Source: Gp6-AA40 sp035711805
GTDB lineage: Bacteria; Acidobacteriota; Vicinamibacteria; Vicinamibacterales; UBA2999
Direction: 5' to 3'
DNA length: 64,000 nt
Assembly (NCBI GenBank): GCA_035711805.1
Contig: DASTBV010000167.1
Span: 32,089 to 96,088, forward strand
Every line of letters starts with the position of its first letter. Positions within the stretch are counted from its first letter, which is position 1. Position numbers and translations under genes: made by a program. The notes under the pieces were generated by a model. The model saw only the letters and a list, made by a program, of their open reading frames with translations, was not told the DNA's origin and did not search any database. Positions 37,531-45,028 of the stretch are shown in pieces.

Positions 37531-37815
37531 ATGCCAGCCGACAAGACCAACGAGTTCCAGCAGCAGGCGCTCGAGATGCTGCGGGCCCAGCAGGAAGCGT
37601 ACGTCGCCGCCGTGAAGGCGTGGCGCGAAGCGCTCGCCACCGGCGAGTCGTCCGTGCCGCCGCCCTCGCCCGAGCCGACCCCGCTGCACATGCTGCCGAC
37701 GCCAACGGAGATGGCGGAGGCGTATTACGCGTTCGCGGCGAAGCTGCTCGCCGATCAAAGCCGCTTCATGGACGCGCTCAGCCAGGCGATGGCGCCGCCG
37801 AAGAAGAAGCCGTGA
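37531..37815 (+). CDS. Small phasin-like protein 1, 94 aa
   Basis: A soluble, largely helical protein of 94 residues with a Pro-rich middle. Its C-terminal half (LPTPTEMAEAYYAFAAKLLA) closely resembles that of the 40614 protein (LPTPKEVVEANFAFAAKLLK). Both have a Gln-rich amphipathic helix before it. Short amphipathic proteins beside PHA synthase genes are typically granule-associated phasins, so this role is inferred from context, not from a known family match. It ends in a basic PKKKP tail and is separated from the ligase start by one base. Confidence 0.72.
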   Translation: MPADKTNEFQQQALEMLRAQQEAYVAAVKAWREALATGESSVPPPSPEPTPLHMLPTPTEMAEAYYAFAAKLLADQSRFMDALSQAMAPPKKKP

Positions 37816-37816
37816 C

Positions 37817-40534
37817 ATGACGGAACGCCGTCCGTGGCTCGGCCTCTATCAGTCGGTTCCCCCTTCCATTGAGCCGCCGGCCCGCACCGGACTGGAGATG
37901 TTCCGCCACACTGTCGCGGCGCATCGCGACGCCGCTCTGGTGCATTACTTCGATCGATCGAGCACCGCTGGACAGCTCGATGCCTGGTCGGACGCGCTGG
38001 CGGCGGCCCTGCAGGAGCGCGGCGCCGAGCCTGGCGAGCGCATCGCGATGTATCTGCAGAACATCCCGCAGGTGTTCGTCGCCGTGCTCGCCGCCTGGAA
38101 ATGCGGCGCCGTCATCGTCCCCTGCAACCCGATGCTGCGCGAACGCGAGCTCACGAAGATCCTCGCCGATTCGGGCAGCCGCATCCTCATCTCCCAGGAA
38201 GATCTGTACGCCGACGTCGCCCGCGCTGCCCTGCCGGCAACGGCCGTGCAGCACACAATCACCACGTCGCCGTTCGAACTCCTCGACGGCTCGGCACCCA
38301 CCCCGCGCGTGCTGTCGGGCACGCGGCGGCTCCGCCACGACGGCGTCGCCGACCTCTTCGAGCTCGCGAATGCACACGCCGGCCAGGCGCCGCAACCGGT
38401 TGAGATCACCGGCGACGACGTGGCGTTCATGGTCTACACGTCGGGGACGACGGGCGAACCGAAGGCGGCGATGAATACGCATCGCAACGTGGTGTTCGCC
38501 ACGTCGGTATACGAACGGTGGATCGGGCTGACGCCGCAGGATGCCATCCTCGGGCTCGCGCCGCTCTTCCACGTCACCGGCCTCATCGGACACGTCACGC
38601 TGGCCATGCTGACGGCCAGTCCCCTCGTGCTCTTTTATCGCTTCGACGTGGACGAGGCCTGCCGGCTGACCGAGCGGCACCGCGCAACGTTCACGGTGTC
38701 GGCGGTCACTGCCTTCATCGCGCTGCTCAACAGCGAGGCGATGGGCAAGTACGACCTCTCGTCGCTGACGAAGGTCTACACCGGCGGCGCACCCACACCA
38801 CCTGGCGTCCTTACGGACTGGCACGCGAAGACCGGCACCCGCATTCACCCGATGTACGGGCTGACCGAAGCCACGTCGCCAACGCACATGACGCCGCACA
38901 ACAGCATTCCGCCCGTGGATTCGCGGACGGGGGCGATGTCGGTCGGAGTGCCGGTGTTCGACACCGATGTGCGGGTCGTCACCGACGCGGGATATGACGC
39001 CGCACCGTACGAAATCGGCGAGCTCGTCATCGCGGGCCCGCAGATCATTCCCGGCTACTGGCAGAAGCCGAAGGAAACGGCTGCGTCGCTGGGCGGCGGC
39101 GAGCTCCGGACCGGCGACGTCGGGTTCATGGACGACCAGGGGTGGTTCTACCTCGTCGATCGCGCCAAGGACATGATCGTCGCCTCCGGGTTCAAGGTGT
39201 GGCCGCGCGAGGTGGAGGAGGTGCTCTACCTGCACCCGGCCGTGCGCGAGGCGGCGGTCATCGGCATTTCGGATCCGTATCGCGGCGAGACGATCAAGGC
39301 GGTGATCAGCCTCAAGGCCGGGCACAGCGTCACGGCCGGCGAGATCAAGGCGTTCGCACGCGAACGCATGGCGGCTTACAAATACCCGCGCGTCGTCGAG
39401 ATCGTCGACGATCTGCCGAAGACGACCAGCGGCAAGATCATGCGCCGCCTGCTGCAGACGACGACGCTCGACGCGGGATCACCGCTGCGTGGAGCCGAGC
39501 TGGAGCTGGTCAGCGTCACGTATCCGCAGCTCCGCGCGGCGGTCGAAGCGCGCGCCGTGCTCGAAGTCGGTGCGATCTGGCTGCGGCTCAGCCGGGGTCC
39601 GATCCCGCGCTCCACCGCGGAACTGCTCTACGAACGGCTGCAGGCGATGCTCGGTCAGCTCGATGACGTGGGCCGCTTTCTGGATCGCGACGCGTTTTTT
39701 GCCGCGAGCGAGGCGTATCACGCCGCCGTCATCGATCTGGCCGAGAACGAGCATCTGTCGAAGGCGTTCCGCCGCCTGCGGCTGCGCGAGCTGCTGACCT
39801 CGGTGCTGAAAGACACTCCGGCGACCCCGGATCGGATCGTGCCGTTGCATGAGTACCTGACCGACTCCGTTGTCGCAACGAATCCCGCCGGCGCCGTCAA
39901 GGCGATTCTGACGTGGGGCGAAGCGTCGCGCGCCAACATCCGTGTCGTCCTCGGCGCCGAGGAGCCGGCCGGCGACGAGCTCCGTCCCGGCCGCATCGTC
40001 GAAGACCTGTCGATCGCACAAGCGAGGGAACAGAACAGCCGCGAGGGAGACGTCGACGCGCTGATGATGGCGCTCGACGCGCGCGCAGCGCTGGAAATCG
40101 GGATCACGCAGACGCTCGGCCCGGCCCTGACCAGCGAAACCGAGCGCGAGTCGCTGGTCGCGCGGCTTCGCGCATTTACGCCGCTGGTGCGCGGAATGAG
40201 CCCGGCTCACGTCGCACGGTACGTGCGTGGCGATGATGCATTCCATCGCATCTTCCTGAGCCTGCTCCGCAATCCGTTGCTGTTCGATATCTACAACGGC
40301 ATGGATGTGCCCGAGCTGATGCGGCGGGTGCTCGAGGTCGCGCCGCCCTCTATTCGCGAGGTGTTCGACGATCACAAAGGCCTCACCGACGCCCTCCGCG
40401 GGGGTGAAGCGGAGGCCACCGCCGCCGCCATCACCGATCACGTCAACCGGGTCCGGGCCGCACTGGCGGCCTTCGTCTCGTCGCAGGCCGCGGCTGACGG
40501 AGGCCGACCGATCCCGGCGGATTTGGCGCGTTGA
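37817..40534 (+). CDS. Acyl-CoA synthetase fused to two FCD (FadR C-terminal) domains
   Basis: The first 560 residues are a complete class I acyl-CoA ligase: phosphate loop YTSGTTGEPK (207-216), the MYGLTEATSP and TGDVGFMD motifs, and catalytic lysine K540 in TTSGKIMRR. Such enzymes activate fatty or hydroxy acids to CoA esters. The remaining 345 residues look like two FCD domains, the ligand-binding part of GntR/FadR repressors. The first spans about 569-708 (EARAVLEVGA..., AYHAAVIDLAENEHL). The second spans about 745-885 (DARAALEIG..., AFHRIFLSLLRNPLL). No winged helix is attached. Usual ligases end near residue 550, so this is a fusion. It sits inside the PHA locus, where it could supply monomers and sense acyl-CoA or a related ligand. 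Confidence 0.9.
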   Translation: MTERRPWLGLYQSVPPSIEPPARTGLEMFRHTVAAHRDAALVHYFDRSSTAGQLDAWSDALAAALQERGAEPGERIAMYLQNIPQVFVAVLAAWKCGAVIVPCNPMLRERELTKILADSGSRILISQEDLYADVARAALPATAVQHTITTSPFELLDGSAPTPRVLSGTRRLRHDGVADLFELANAHAGQAPQPVEITGDDVAFMVYTSGTTGEPKAAMNTHRNVVFATSVYERWIGLTPQDAILGLAPLFHVTGLIGHVTLAMLTASPLVLFYRFDVDEACRLTERHRATFTVSAVTAFIALLNSEAMGKYDLSSLTKVYTGGAPTPPGVLTDWHAKTGTRIHPMYGLTEATSPTHMTPHNSIPPVDSRTGAMSVGVPVFDTDVRVVTDAGYDAAPYEIGELVIAGPQIIPGYWQKPKETAASLGGGELRTGDVGFMDDQGWFYLVDRAKDMIVASGFKVWPREVEEVLYLHPAVREAAVIGISDPYRGETIKAVISLKAGHSVTAGEIKAFARERMAAYKYPRVVEIVDDLPKTTSGKIMRRLLQTTTLDAGSPLRGAELELVSVTYPQLRAAVEARAVLEVGAIWLRLSRGPIPRSTAELLYERLQAMLGQLDDVGRFLDRDAFFAASEAYHAAVIDLAENEHLSKAFRRLRLRELLTSVLKDTPATPDRIVPLHEYLTDSVVATNPAGAVKAILTWGEASRANIRVVLGAEEPAGDELRPGRIVEDLSIAQAREQNSREGDVDALMMALDARAALEIGITQTLGPALTSETERESLVARLRAFTPLVRGMSPAHVARYVRGDDAFHRIFLSLLRNPLLFDIYNGMDVPELMRRVLEVAPPSIREVFDDHKGLTDALRGGEAEATAAAITDHVNRVRAALAAFVSSQAAADGGRPIPADLAR

Positions 40535-40543
40535 ACCGTATAT

Positions 40544-40573
40544 TTGACATACTCCGCAACTGCGTTGTATGCT
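40544..40573 (+). promoter_or_regulatory. Strong sigma-70 promoter of the PHA synthase operon
   Basis: A perfect TTGACA (40544-40549), an 18-base spacer and TATGCT (40568-40573) lie between the ligase stop and the phasin-like gene. The predicted leader is about 34 bases and contains an AAAGGA ribosome-binding site. This is the best -35/-10 pair in the window. Confidence 0.7.
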
Positions 40574-40613
40574 ACGCACACTAGTCATACAGCACAGAAG
40601 AAAGGACTTAGAG

Positions 40614-40877
40614 ATGTCTGATTATGTGAAGCGCGCGAACGGCGTCGGCGACCAGTACCTGGCGGCGTTGGCTGATAGCCAGGAGCAGTTCCTGAAGACG
40701 CTGACGGCATTTTCCTCGTTGGTACCGAAGGTGCCCGCGGCCGCCGCGCCGGTTGCCGCCGAGCTGCCGACGCCGAAAGAAGTGGTCGAAGCGAACTTCG
40801 CGTTTGCGGCGAAGTTGCTCAAGCAGCAGAAGGACTTCACCGAGAAGCTCGTCGCCGCAACGACCCCCGCGAACTGA
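40614..40877 (+). CDS. Small phasin-like protein 2, 87 aa
   Basis: ATG 40614 is chosen over the upstream ATG at 40569, which lies inside the -10 box. AAAGGA is the ribosome-binding site. The 87-residue helical protein has a Gln/Lys-rich amphipathic N-terminus, an Ala/Pro linker and a C-terminal helix with FAFAAKLLKQQKDF, shared with the 37531 protein. It is the first gene behind the strong promoter of the PhaE/PhaC operon, which fits an abundant granule-coat protein. This is inference from context. It has no cysteine, no signal peptide and no membrane segment. Confidence 0.78.
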   Translation: MSDYVKRANGVGDQYLAALADSQEQFLKTLTAFSSLVPKVPAAAAPVAAELPTPKEVVEANFAFAAKLLKQQKDFTEKLVAATTPAN

Positions 40878-40907
40878 GAAGATAGGCCGGGGGGTTCGAC
40901 GCGAGTG

Positions 40908-41330
40908 ATGTCTGAAAGCGACGCGTCAAAGGCCGAGCCTACGCTCGTCGAGCGCTGGCTGCAGGATCAGCAGCAGTGGCAGCGCACGCTCTTCACGTAC
41001 CTCGATTCGATGATGAAGAACGACGAGTTCCTCATGCACATGGGGAACGCGATGAGGGGGTCGCTTCTGGCAGGCAAACCGTACCCGACCACGCCGCCAC
41101 CGGCGGCAGCGTCCGCGGACGACGCGGCGACGGCCGATCGGCTCGAGAAGGTGCTCTACGCCTTGCACCAGCTGCAGGGTCAGATGCAGGACGTGTTGAT
41201 GACCCTCGACGAAATCCGGGCGGGTGCAAAAGCAACCCGGCTGAAGCCGGACTCCACGAAGAAACCGGCGCGCCGCGCGCGCGCCGCGGCGGGCGCGCGC
41301 AAGACGGGAAACCGCCGGCCGCGATCGTGA
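40908..41330 (+). CDS. Short PhaE-like PHA synthase subunit
   Basis: The 140-residue product precedes and overlaps the PhaC start (GTGA), the position occupied by PhaE in class III or PhaR in class IV synthases. The N-terminus is helical and Trp/Gln-rich (ERWLQDQQQWQRTLFTYLDSMMKNDEFL), resembling part of PhaE/PhaR. The segment ADRLEKVLYALHQLQGQMQDVL resembles the coiled-coil end of PhaE. It is much shorter than classical PhaE (about 350 residues) and ends in a strongly basic Lys/Arg tail of about 30 residues. It is likely the obligate partner of PhaC. The start is ATG 40908, with GTG 40905 as an alternative. Confidence 0.72.
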   Translation: MSESDASKAEPTLVERWLQDQQQWQRTLFTYLDSMMKNDEFLMHMGNAMRGSLLAGKPYPTTPPPAAASADDAATADRLEKVLYALHQLQGQMQDVLMTLDEIRAGAKATRLKPDSTKKPARRARAAAGARKTGNRRPRS

Positions 41331-42403
41331 CAGACCCGGGGGTGGAGCGCGAGCTGGAAGCGATGCTCGCGCGCTCGGAGCAGACGCGCGCCCGGCTCGA
41401 TCGCCTCCACGATGTGCTGACCTCCGGCGGCCACTACGGCACGGGGGCCACTCCGGCTGCGGTCGTCCATCAGGAAAACAAGCTTCGGCTCCTGCGTCTG
41501 CTCGACGAATCCGGTCAACCGCGCACCGGGCCGCCGGTCCTGTTCGTGCCGGCGCCGGTCAGCCGCTATTTCATCGTCGACCTGCTGCCGGATCGATCGT
41601 TTGCGGGTCACGTCGCCCGAGCCGGATTCGACGTCTTCATCATCGACTTCGGCACGCCCGGCGGCGAGGATCGCTTTGCCGACCTCGAGTACTACGTAGA
41701 CGGACTGCTGCGCCGCTCGGTGCGCAAGGTGTCCGCAATCACCGGCCAGACTTCAATCAACATCGTCGGATACTGCCTGGGTGGGACGTTGTCGCTGTTG
41801 TACTCGGCGATGTACCCTTCCACCGTCTCGCGCCTCGTCCTCCTGACGACGATGATCGACGGTGACACCAGGGGAGGCATTGCGTGGGTCGCGCATCAGA
41901 TGGGGCTCGCCGGCGAATCGTACGAGAATCCCCGTCTGGTACCGGCAGCAGAGATCAAAAGCTGGTTTGAAATGCTTGCGCCGGGTTCCAACAGCCTGAT
42001 CGGCCGCGTGAACGACCTGTGGGAGCGGCTCGATGAACCGGTCGATCGCCTGCGCGACGTTCGCACGATGGCAACGTGGGTCGACGACGTGGTTGCGGCG
42101 CCGGGACGGCTGCTGGCGGAGCTGTATCAGCAGTTCGGGCCGGGGAGGAATCGGTTGATGGCTGGCACGGCGACGGTCGGCAGCAGATCGATCGACTGCG
42201 CCGAGGTGACGATGCCGGTCCTGTCGGTGTCGGCTGCCAAAGATCTGATCGCGCCTGCGGACGGCGTCGACGCAATCAGGTCGCTCGTTCCCCACGCCGA
42301 GGTGATGCGGCTTCCCGGCGGCCATGTCGGCATCGTCGCCGGGCGCACGGCGCTGGCGCTGTGGCAGCGAACCGTCGAGTTCCTGATGCGGAACGTAAAG
42401 TGA
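41327..42403 (+). CDS. phaC: Class III poly(3-hydroxyalkanoate) synthase PhaC
   Basis: From GTG 41327 the product has 358 residues, the usual length of class III PhaC. The lipase-like box is GYCLGG with nucleophile C150, close to the C149 of the Allochromatium enzyme. The remaining triad members are D306 (AAKDLIAP) and H333 (GGHVGI). It polymerises (R)-3-hydroxyacyl-CoA into PHA granules in the cytoplasm and needs a second subunit, here probably the overlapping upstream gene. Conserved VPAPVSRYFIVDLLP and FIIDFGTPGGED segments support the assignment. The longer open frame upstream is out-of-frame read-through of the PhaE-like gene. Confidence 0.93.
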   Translation: MTDPGVERELEAMLARSEQTRARLDRLHDVLTSGGHYGTGATPAAVVHQENKLRLLRLLDESGQPRTGPPVLFVPAPVSRYFIVDLLPDRSFAGHVARAGFDVFIIDFGTPGGEDRFADLEYYVDGLLRRSVRKVSAITGQTSINIVGYCLGGTLSLLYSAMYPSTVSRLVLLTTMIDGDTRGGIAWVAHQMGLAGESYENPRLVPAAEIKSWFEMLAPGSNSLIGRVNDLWERLDEPVDRLRDVRTMATWVDDVVAAPGRLLAELYQQFGPGRNRLMAGTATVGSRSIDCAEVTMPVLSVSAAKDLIAPADGVDAIRSLVPHAEVMRLPGGHVGIVAGRTALALWQRTVEFLMRNVK

Positions 42404-42418
42404 ATACGGTCGCCCCCG

Positions 42419-43300
42419 ATGGCATCTGAGTTCATCACGTGGTGCGGCAATCGCATCCACGTCACGGAAACTGGTCACGGCGACCCGCTGCTGCTGGTGC
42501 CCGGTCTCGGCAATAACATCGAGATGTGGGTGCCGTTCATGGAGCAGTTCCGGAAACGGCGGATCATTCGCCTCGATGCTCCGGGCACGGGCCTGTCGAG
42601 CACCCCGCTGTGTCCCGTTCCCGTTCCCGCGCTGGCCGATCTTCTCGTCGCCGTGCTCGACAGCCGCGGAATCACGTCGACAGACGTGGTTGGGTTCTCG
42701 TATGGCGGCGCCGTCGCACAGCAGCTCGCGTTCGACCATCCGGAACGCGTCGGCCGCCTCGTCCTCGCGGCAACCAACTGCGGCATCGGCGCGTTTCCAG
42801 GATGGCTGCCTGCCGTCGCGGGGCTGGCGACTCCGCTGCGGTATTACTCACCCACGTTCTTCGACCGCACCGCCGCGGCAACCTTCGGCGGCGTGACGGC
42901 CCGCGACGCGTCGGTGCGCCGGCGCATGATCGAGGCCCGGCGCAGCCATCCGCCCTCGGCTGACGGCTACGCGCTGCAGCTCTTCGGCATCGTCGGCTGG
43001 TCCAGCTGGCATTTCCTGCCGTCGATCCCGCACGAGACATTGGTCGTCTGCGGCGATGACGACCCGCTCGTGCCCGTGGCAAACGCCCACCAGCTGGCCG
43101 GACGGATCCCGAACGCGACGCTGGAGATCGTCGAGGGCGCCGGACATCTGTTTCTGTGGGATGACGCGGAAAACCTGGGGCGGCGAATCGACAGGTTCCT
43201 CGGCAGGCCTTCGAGTCGCACCAGCCGTTCCGATCGTCCGAGTCGTTCCCGGCGACGGGCCAGGAACGGCTCGAACGAATCGAAAGAGCTGAGACGTTAA
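42419..43300 (+). CDS. PhaZ-like intracellular PHA depolymerase / alpha-beta hydrolase
   Basis: The 293-residue alpha/beta hydrolase has nucleophile S94 in GFSYGG and a late GHLFLW histidine. The segments VVCGDDDPLVPVANAHQLAGRIPNA and YALQLFGIVGWSSWHFLPSI strongly recall intracellular medium-chain PHA depolymerases of Pseudomonas. In that group the nucleophile and overall length match. It starts 15 bases after phaC, so synthase and depolymerase are co-transcribed, allowing polymer turnover. The last 40 residues are a basic Arg/Ser-rich extension not usual for the family. It converges on the 43297 gene, with a 4-base overlap of stop codons. Confidence 0.83.
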   Translation: MASEFITWCGNRIHVTETGHGDPLLLVPGLGNNIEMWVPFMEQFRKRRIIRLDAPGTGLSSTPLCPVPVPALADLLVAVLDSRGITSTDVVGFSYGGAVAQQLAFDHPERVGRLVLAATNCGIGAFPGWLPAVAGLATPLRYYSPTFFDRTAAATFGGVTARDASVRRRMIEARRSHPPSADGYALQLFGIVGWSSWHFLPSIPHETLVVCGDDDPLVPVANAHQLAGRIPNATLEIVEGAGHLFLWDDAENLGRRIDRFLGRPSSRTSRSDRPSRSRRRARNGSNESKELRR

Positions 43301-43893
43301 TCGAGCAGGACCCGGATCCCCGCTACAACGCGGAACGCGTTCCTGCCAGACTCGCCGAACTCCTCTTCATCGAGAAACGTCCGCCGATAGTCAGCGCCGA
43401 TCACGACACCCCACCCGTCGCCGGCGATGATGTTGACGCCGCCACCGGGCTGAACCATCAGGTGAGTGTCGGACTCACCGGAGGCGCGCACCAGTTCGGC
43501 GCCGACCAGGACCTGGGCAAACGGCCACACACGGCCACCCATCGGCCGTCCATTGAACCGGGGGCCCGCGCCGATGTTCCAGACGTGCAGACGCACGTCG
43601 TCGATGCTCTTCGTTGCCCAGCCGATTTCGCCGGCGATACCGAACGCCTTACTGGTGTTGATTGCGCCATCGAGATTCAGGCCGAACGGGAAGACCTCGG
43701 TGCAATCGGTATCGCAGGCGGGTTCCTGCACCGTTAACACCTGATAGGTCCCGGTCACTTCAAACCTTGGGTACGGCGGTGGCGGTGGAGGGTAGGGTCC
43801 TGGCTGTGCAGGCTTGGCCTGCGCATATGCGGAAACGGCCGTCGACAGGAACAGCCCTACTGCAAGCCACGCAATTCGCGAACGTAGACGCAT
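43297..43893 (-). CDS. Outer-membrane beta-barrel-like protein, 198 aa
   Basis: ATG 43893 follows GGAGAG and gives a signal peptide (residues 1-25, cut after AYAQ). A Pro/Tyr-rich stretch (PGPYPPPPPPYP) precedes a region of amphipathic strands. The product ends AFRVVAGIRVLLD, close to but not a perfect aromatic barrel end. Two cysteines (CDTDC) could form an extracellular disulfide loop. The pattern matches small acidobacterial outer-membrane proteins without a known role. It converges on the PhaZ-like gene and has no operon partner on the minus strand. Confidence 0.72.
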   Translation of the reverse strand: MRLRSRIAWLAVGLFLSTAVSAYAQAKPAQPGPYPPPPPPYPRFEVTGTYQVLTVQEPACDTDCTEVFPFGLNLDGAINTSKAFGIAGEIGWATKSIDDVRLHVWNIGAGPRFNGRPMGGRVWPFAQVLVGAELVRASGESDTHLMVQPGGGVNIIAGDGWGVVIGADYRRTFLDEEEFGESGRNAFRVVAGIRVLLD

Positions 43894-44033
43894 GCTTTTC
43901 TCTCCTGAACGCCGGCACATGGTGCGGCCGGCGAGAAGCAGTCAGACGTCCCACGCTACAGGATTAAAAACGGCGACGCAAATTAAGGAAGAGGTTGCGT
44001 TGCAGAGCTTAGCGGGTCAGGTCAGGACAGGAG

Positions 44034-44078
44034 ATCCGGCGCCGGCCGCACTTTAGAGCGGCGCGGCCGACGCCGGAT
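44034..44078 (-). terminator. Possible terminator hairpin
   Basis: Arms ATCCGGCG and CGCCGGAT, with further GC-rich pairing inside, lie 15 bases past the stop of the 44093 gene. No T tract follows. It is the only structure I see in the 199-base gap 43894-44092. Confidence 0.4.
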
Positions 44079-44092
44079 GTAACCGTGCGTGC

Positions 44093-45028
44093 TTACGGGC
44101 GCCTGGACGACGACGGGTCCGGCGCCAGGCTGATCTGAATGCGCTTCAGATACCGCACATTCGTCCCCGCGACGTGCGCCGGCTGGTACTGCCACCGTTT
44201 GGCGGCGGACAGGACGAGCGAGTCGTATTGCGGGTGAACCGATTCGAGCATCCGCACCGTCTCCACCGCGCCGGTGGCGTCGATGATCAACTCGATGACA
44301 CCCGCGGCCGGGGTCGTCAGGGTTCCGGGAAACCGCGGCATGTTCTGGCGCACGGTCACGGGCGCCACGGCATCCGAATCCTCGCTCGTAAACACTCGCT
44401 TGAAATCGCGCGGCGGCGCCACCGTCGCAGGGGTCAGCGACACCTTCGGCGGCGGCGGCGGCGCGAGCGCCTTGGCGCTCAGGTCGACGAAGCCTGCCGC
44501 AAGCGTCTTGATGTCCAGCAGCGGCGGCTGGTTGGCCAGAGGCGAAATGTCCGGGTCGGAAAGTGCGCTCAGCACCCACTTGAAACCGACGCTCGCGCTG
44601 GCGAACTCACCACGGTCGTACGCCGTCTTGCTTTCCTCGTAACGCCGCTGCACCAGCGCCGGCAGTACACGGACGCGGGCGGTGCTGACCGCCGTCCTGA
44701 TCTTCGGAGAGAGCTCGTCTGACGGCGGCCGATAGAGCGGATGCTGTGACACGAGCCGATCGATGGCCGCGTCGACTTCGGCGTTGCGCCCGACAGCCAC
44801 CAGGCAGAGCACCCGGTACATCGCAATCGTGGCAGCGTCTTCCGTATGCGCGCTGTCGCCGGACAGTCCCGACCCGAGCGTGTTGAACATCGTCAACGCT
44901 TCGTCGTAATTGGCTGCCGCGTAGAGCTCCTTCGCCTTGCCGAGCGACGGCTGCGCCTGTGCGGGTTCGGCCGCGCACACGAGCGCCACGAATCCAAACA
45001 TCACGGAGAGCGCAAGTCTGCGTTTCAC
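44093..45028 (-). CDS. Secreted TonB C-terminal-domain protein with TPR-like N-terminus
   Basis: The 311-residue product has a signal peptide (residues 1-25), a helical TPR-like region (30-130; KAKELYAAANYDEALTMFNTLG), a Pro-rich linker (PPPPP) and a C-terminal TonB-like domain (about 225-305; LIIDATGAVETVRMLES, AAKRWQYQPAHVAG). Real TonB has an inner-membrane anchor, whereas this protein is cleaved and free, a form common in Acidobacteria. The start GTG overlaps the stop of the pseudokinase gene (GTGA), so the two proteins are produced together. They may connect a cytoplasmic pseudokinase and PEGA domains with an envelope complex. Function is unproven. Confidence 0.82.
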   Translation of the reverse strand: MKRRLALSVMFGFVALVCAAEPAQAQPSLGKAKELYAAANYDEALTMFNTLGSGLSGDSAHTEDAATIAMYRVLCLVAVGRNAEVDAAIDRLVSQHPLYRPPSDELSPKIRTAVSTARVRVLPALVQRRYEESKTAYDRGEFASASVGFKWVLSALSDPDISPLANQPPLLDIKTLAAGFVDLSAKALAPPPPPKVSLTPATVAPPRDFKRVFTSEDSDAVAPVTVRQNMPRFPGTLTTPAAGVIELIIDATGAVETVRMLESVHPQYDSLVLSAAKRWQYQPAHVAGTNVRYLKRIQISLAPDPSSSRRP

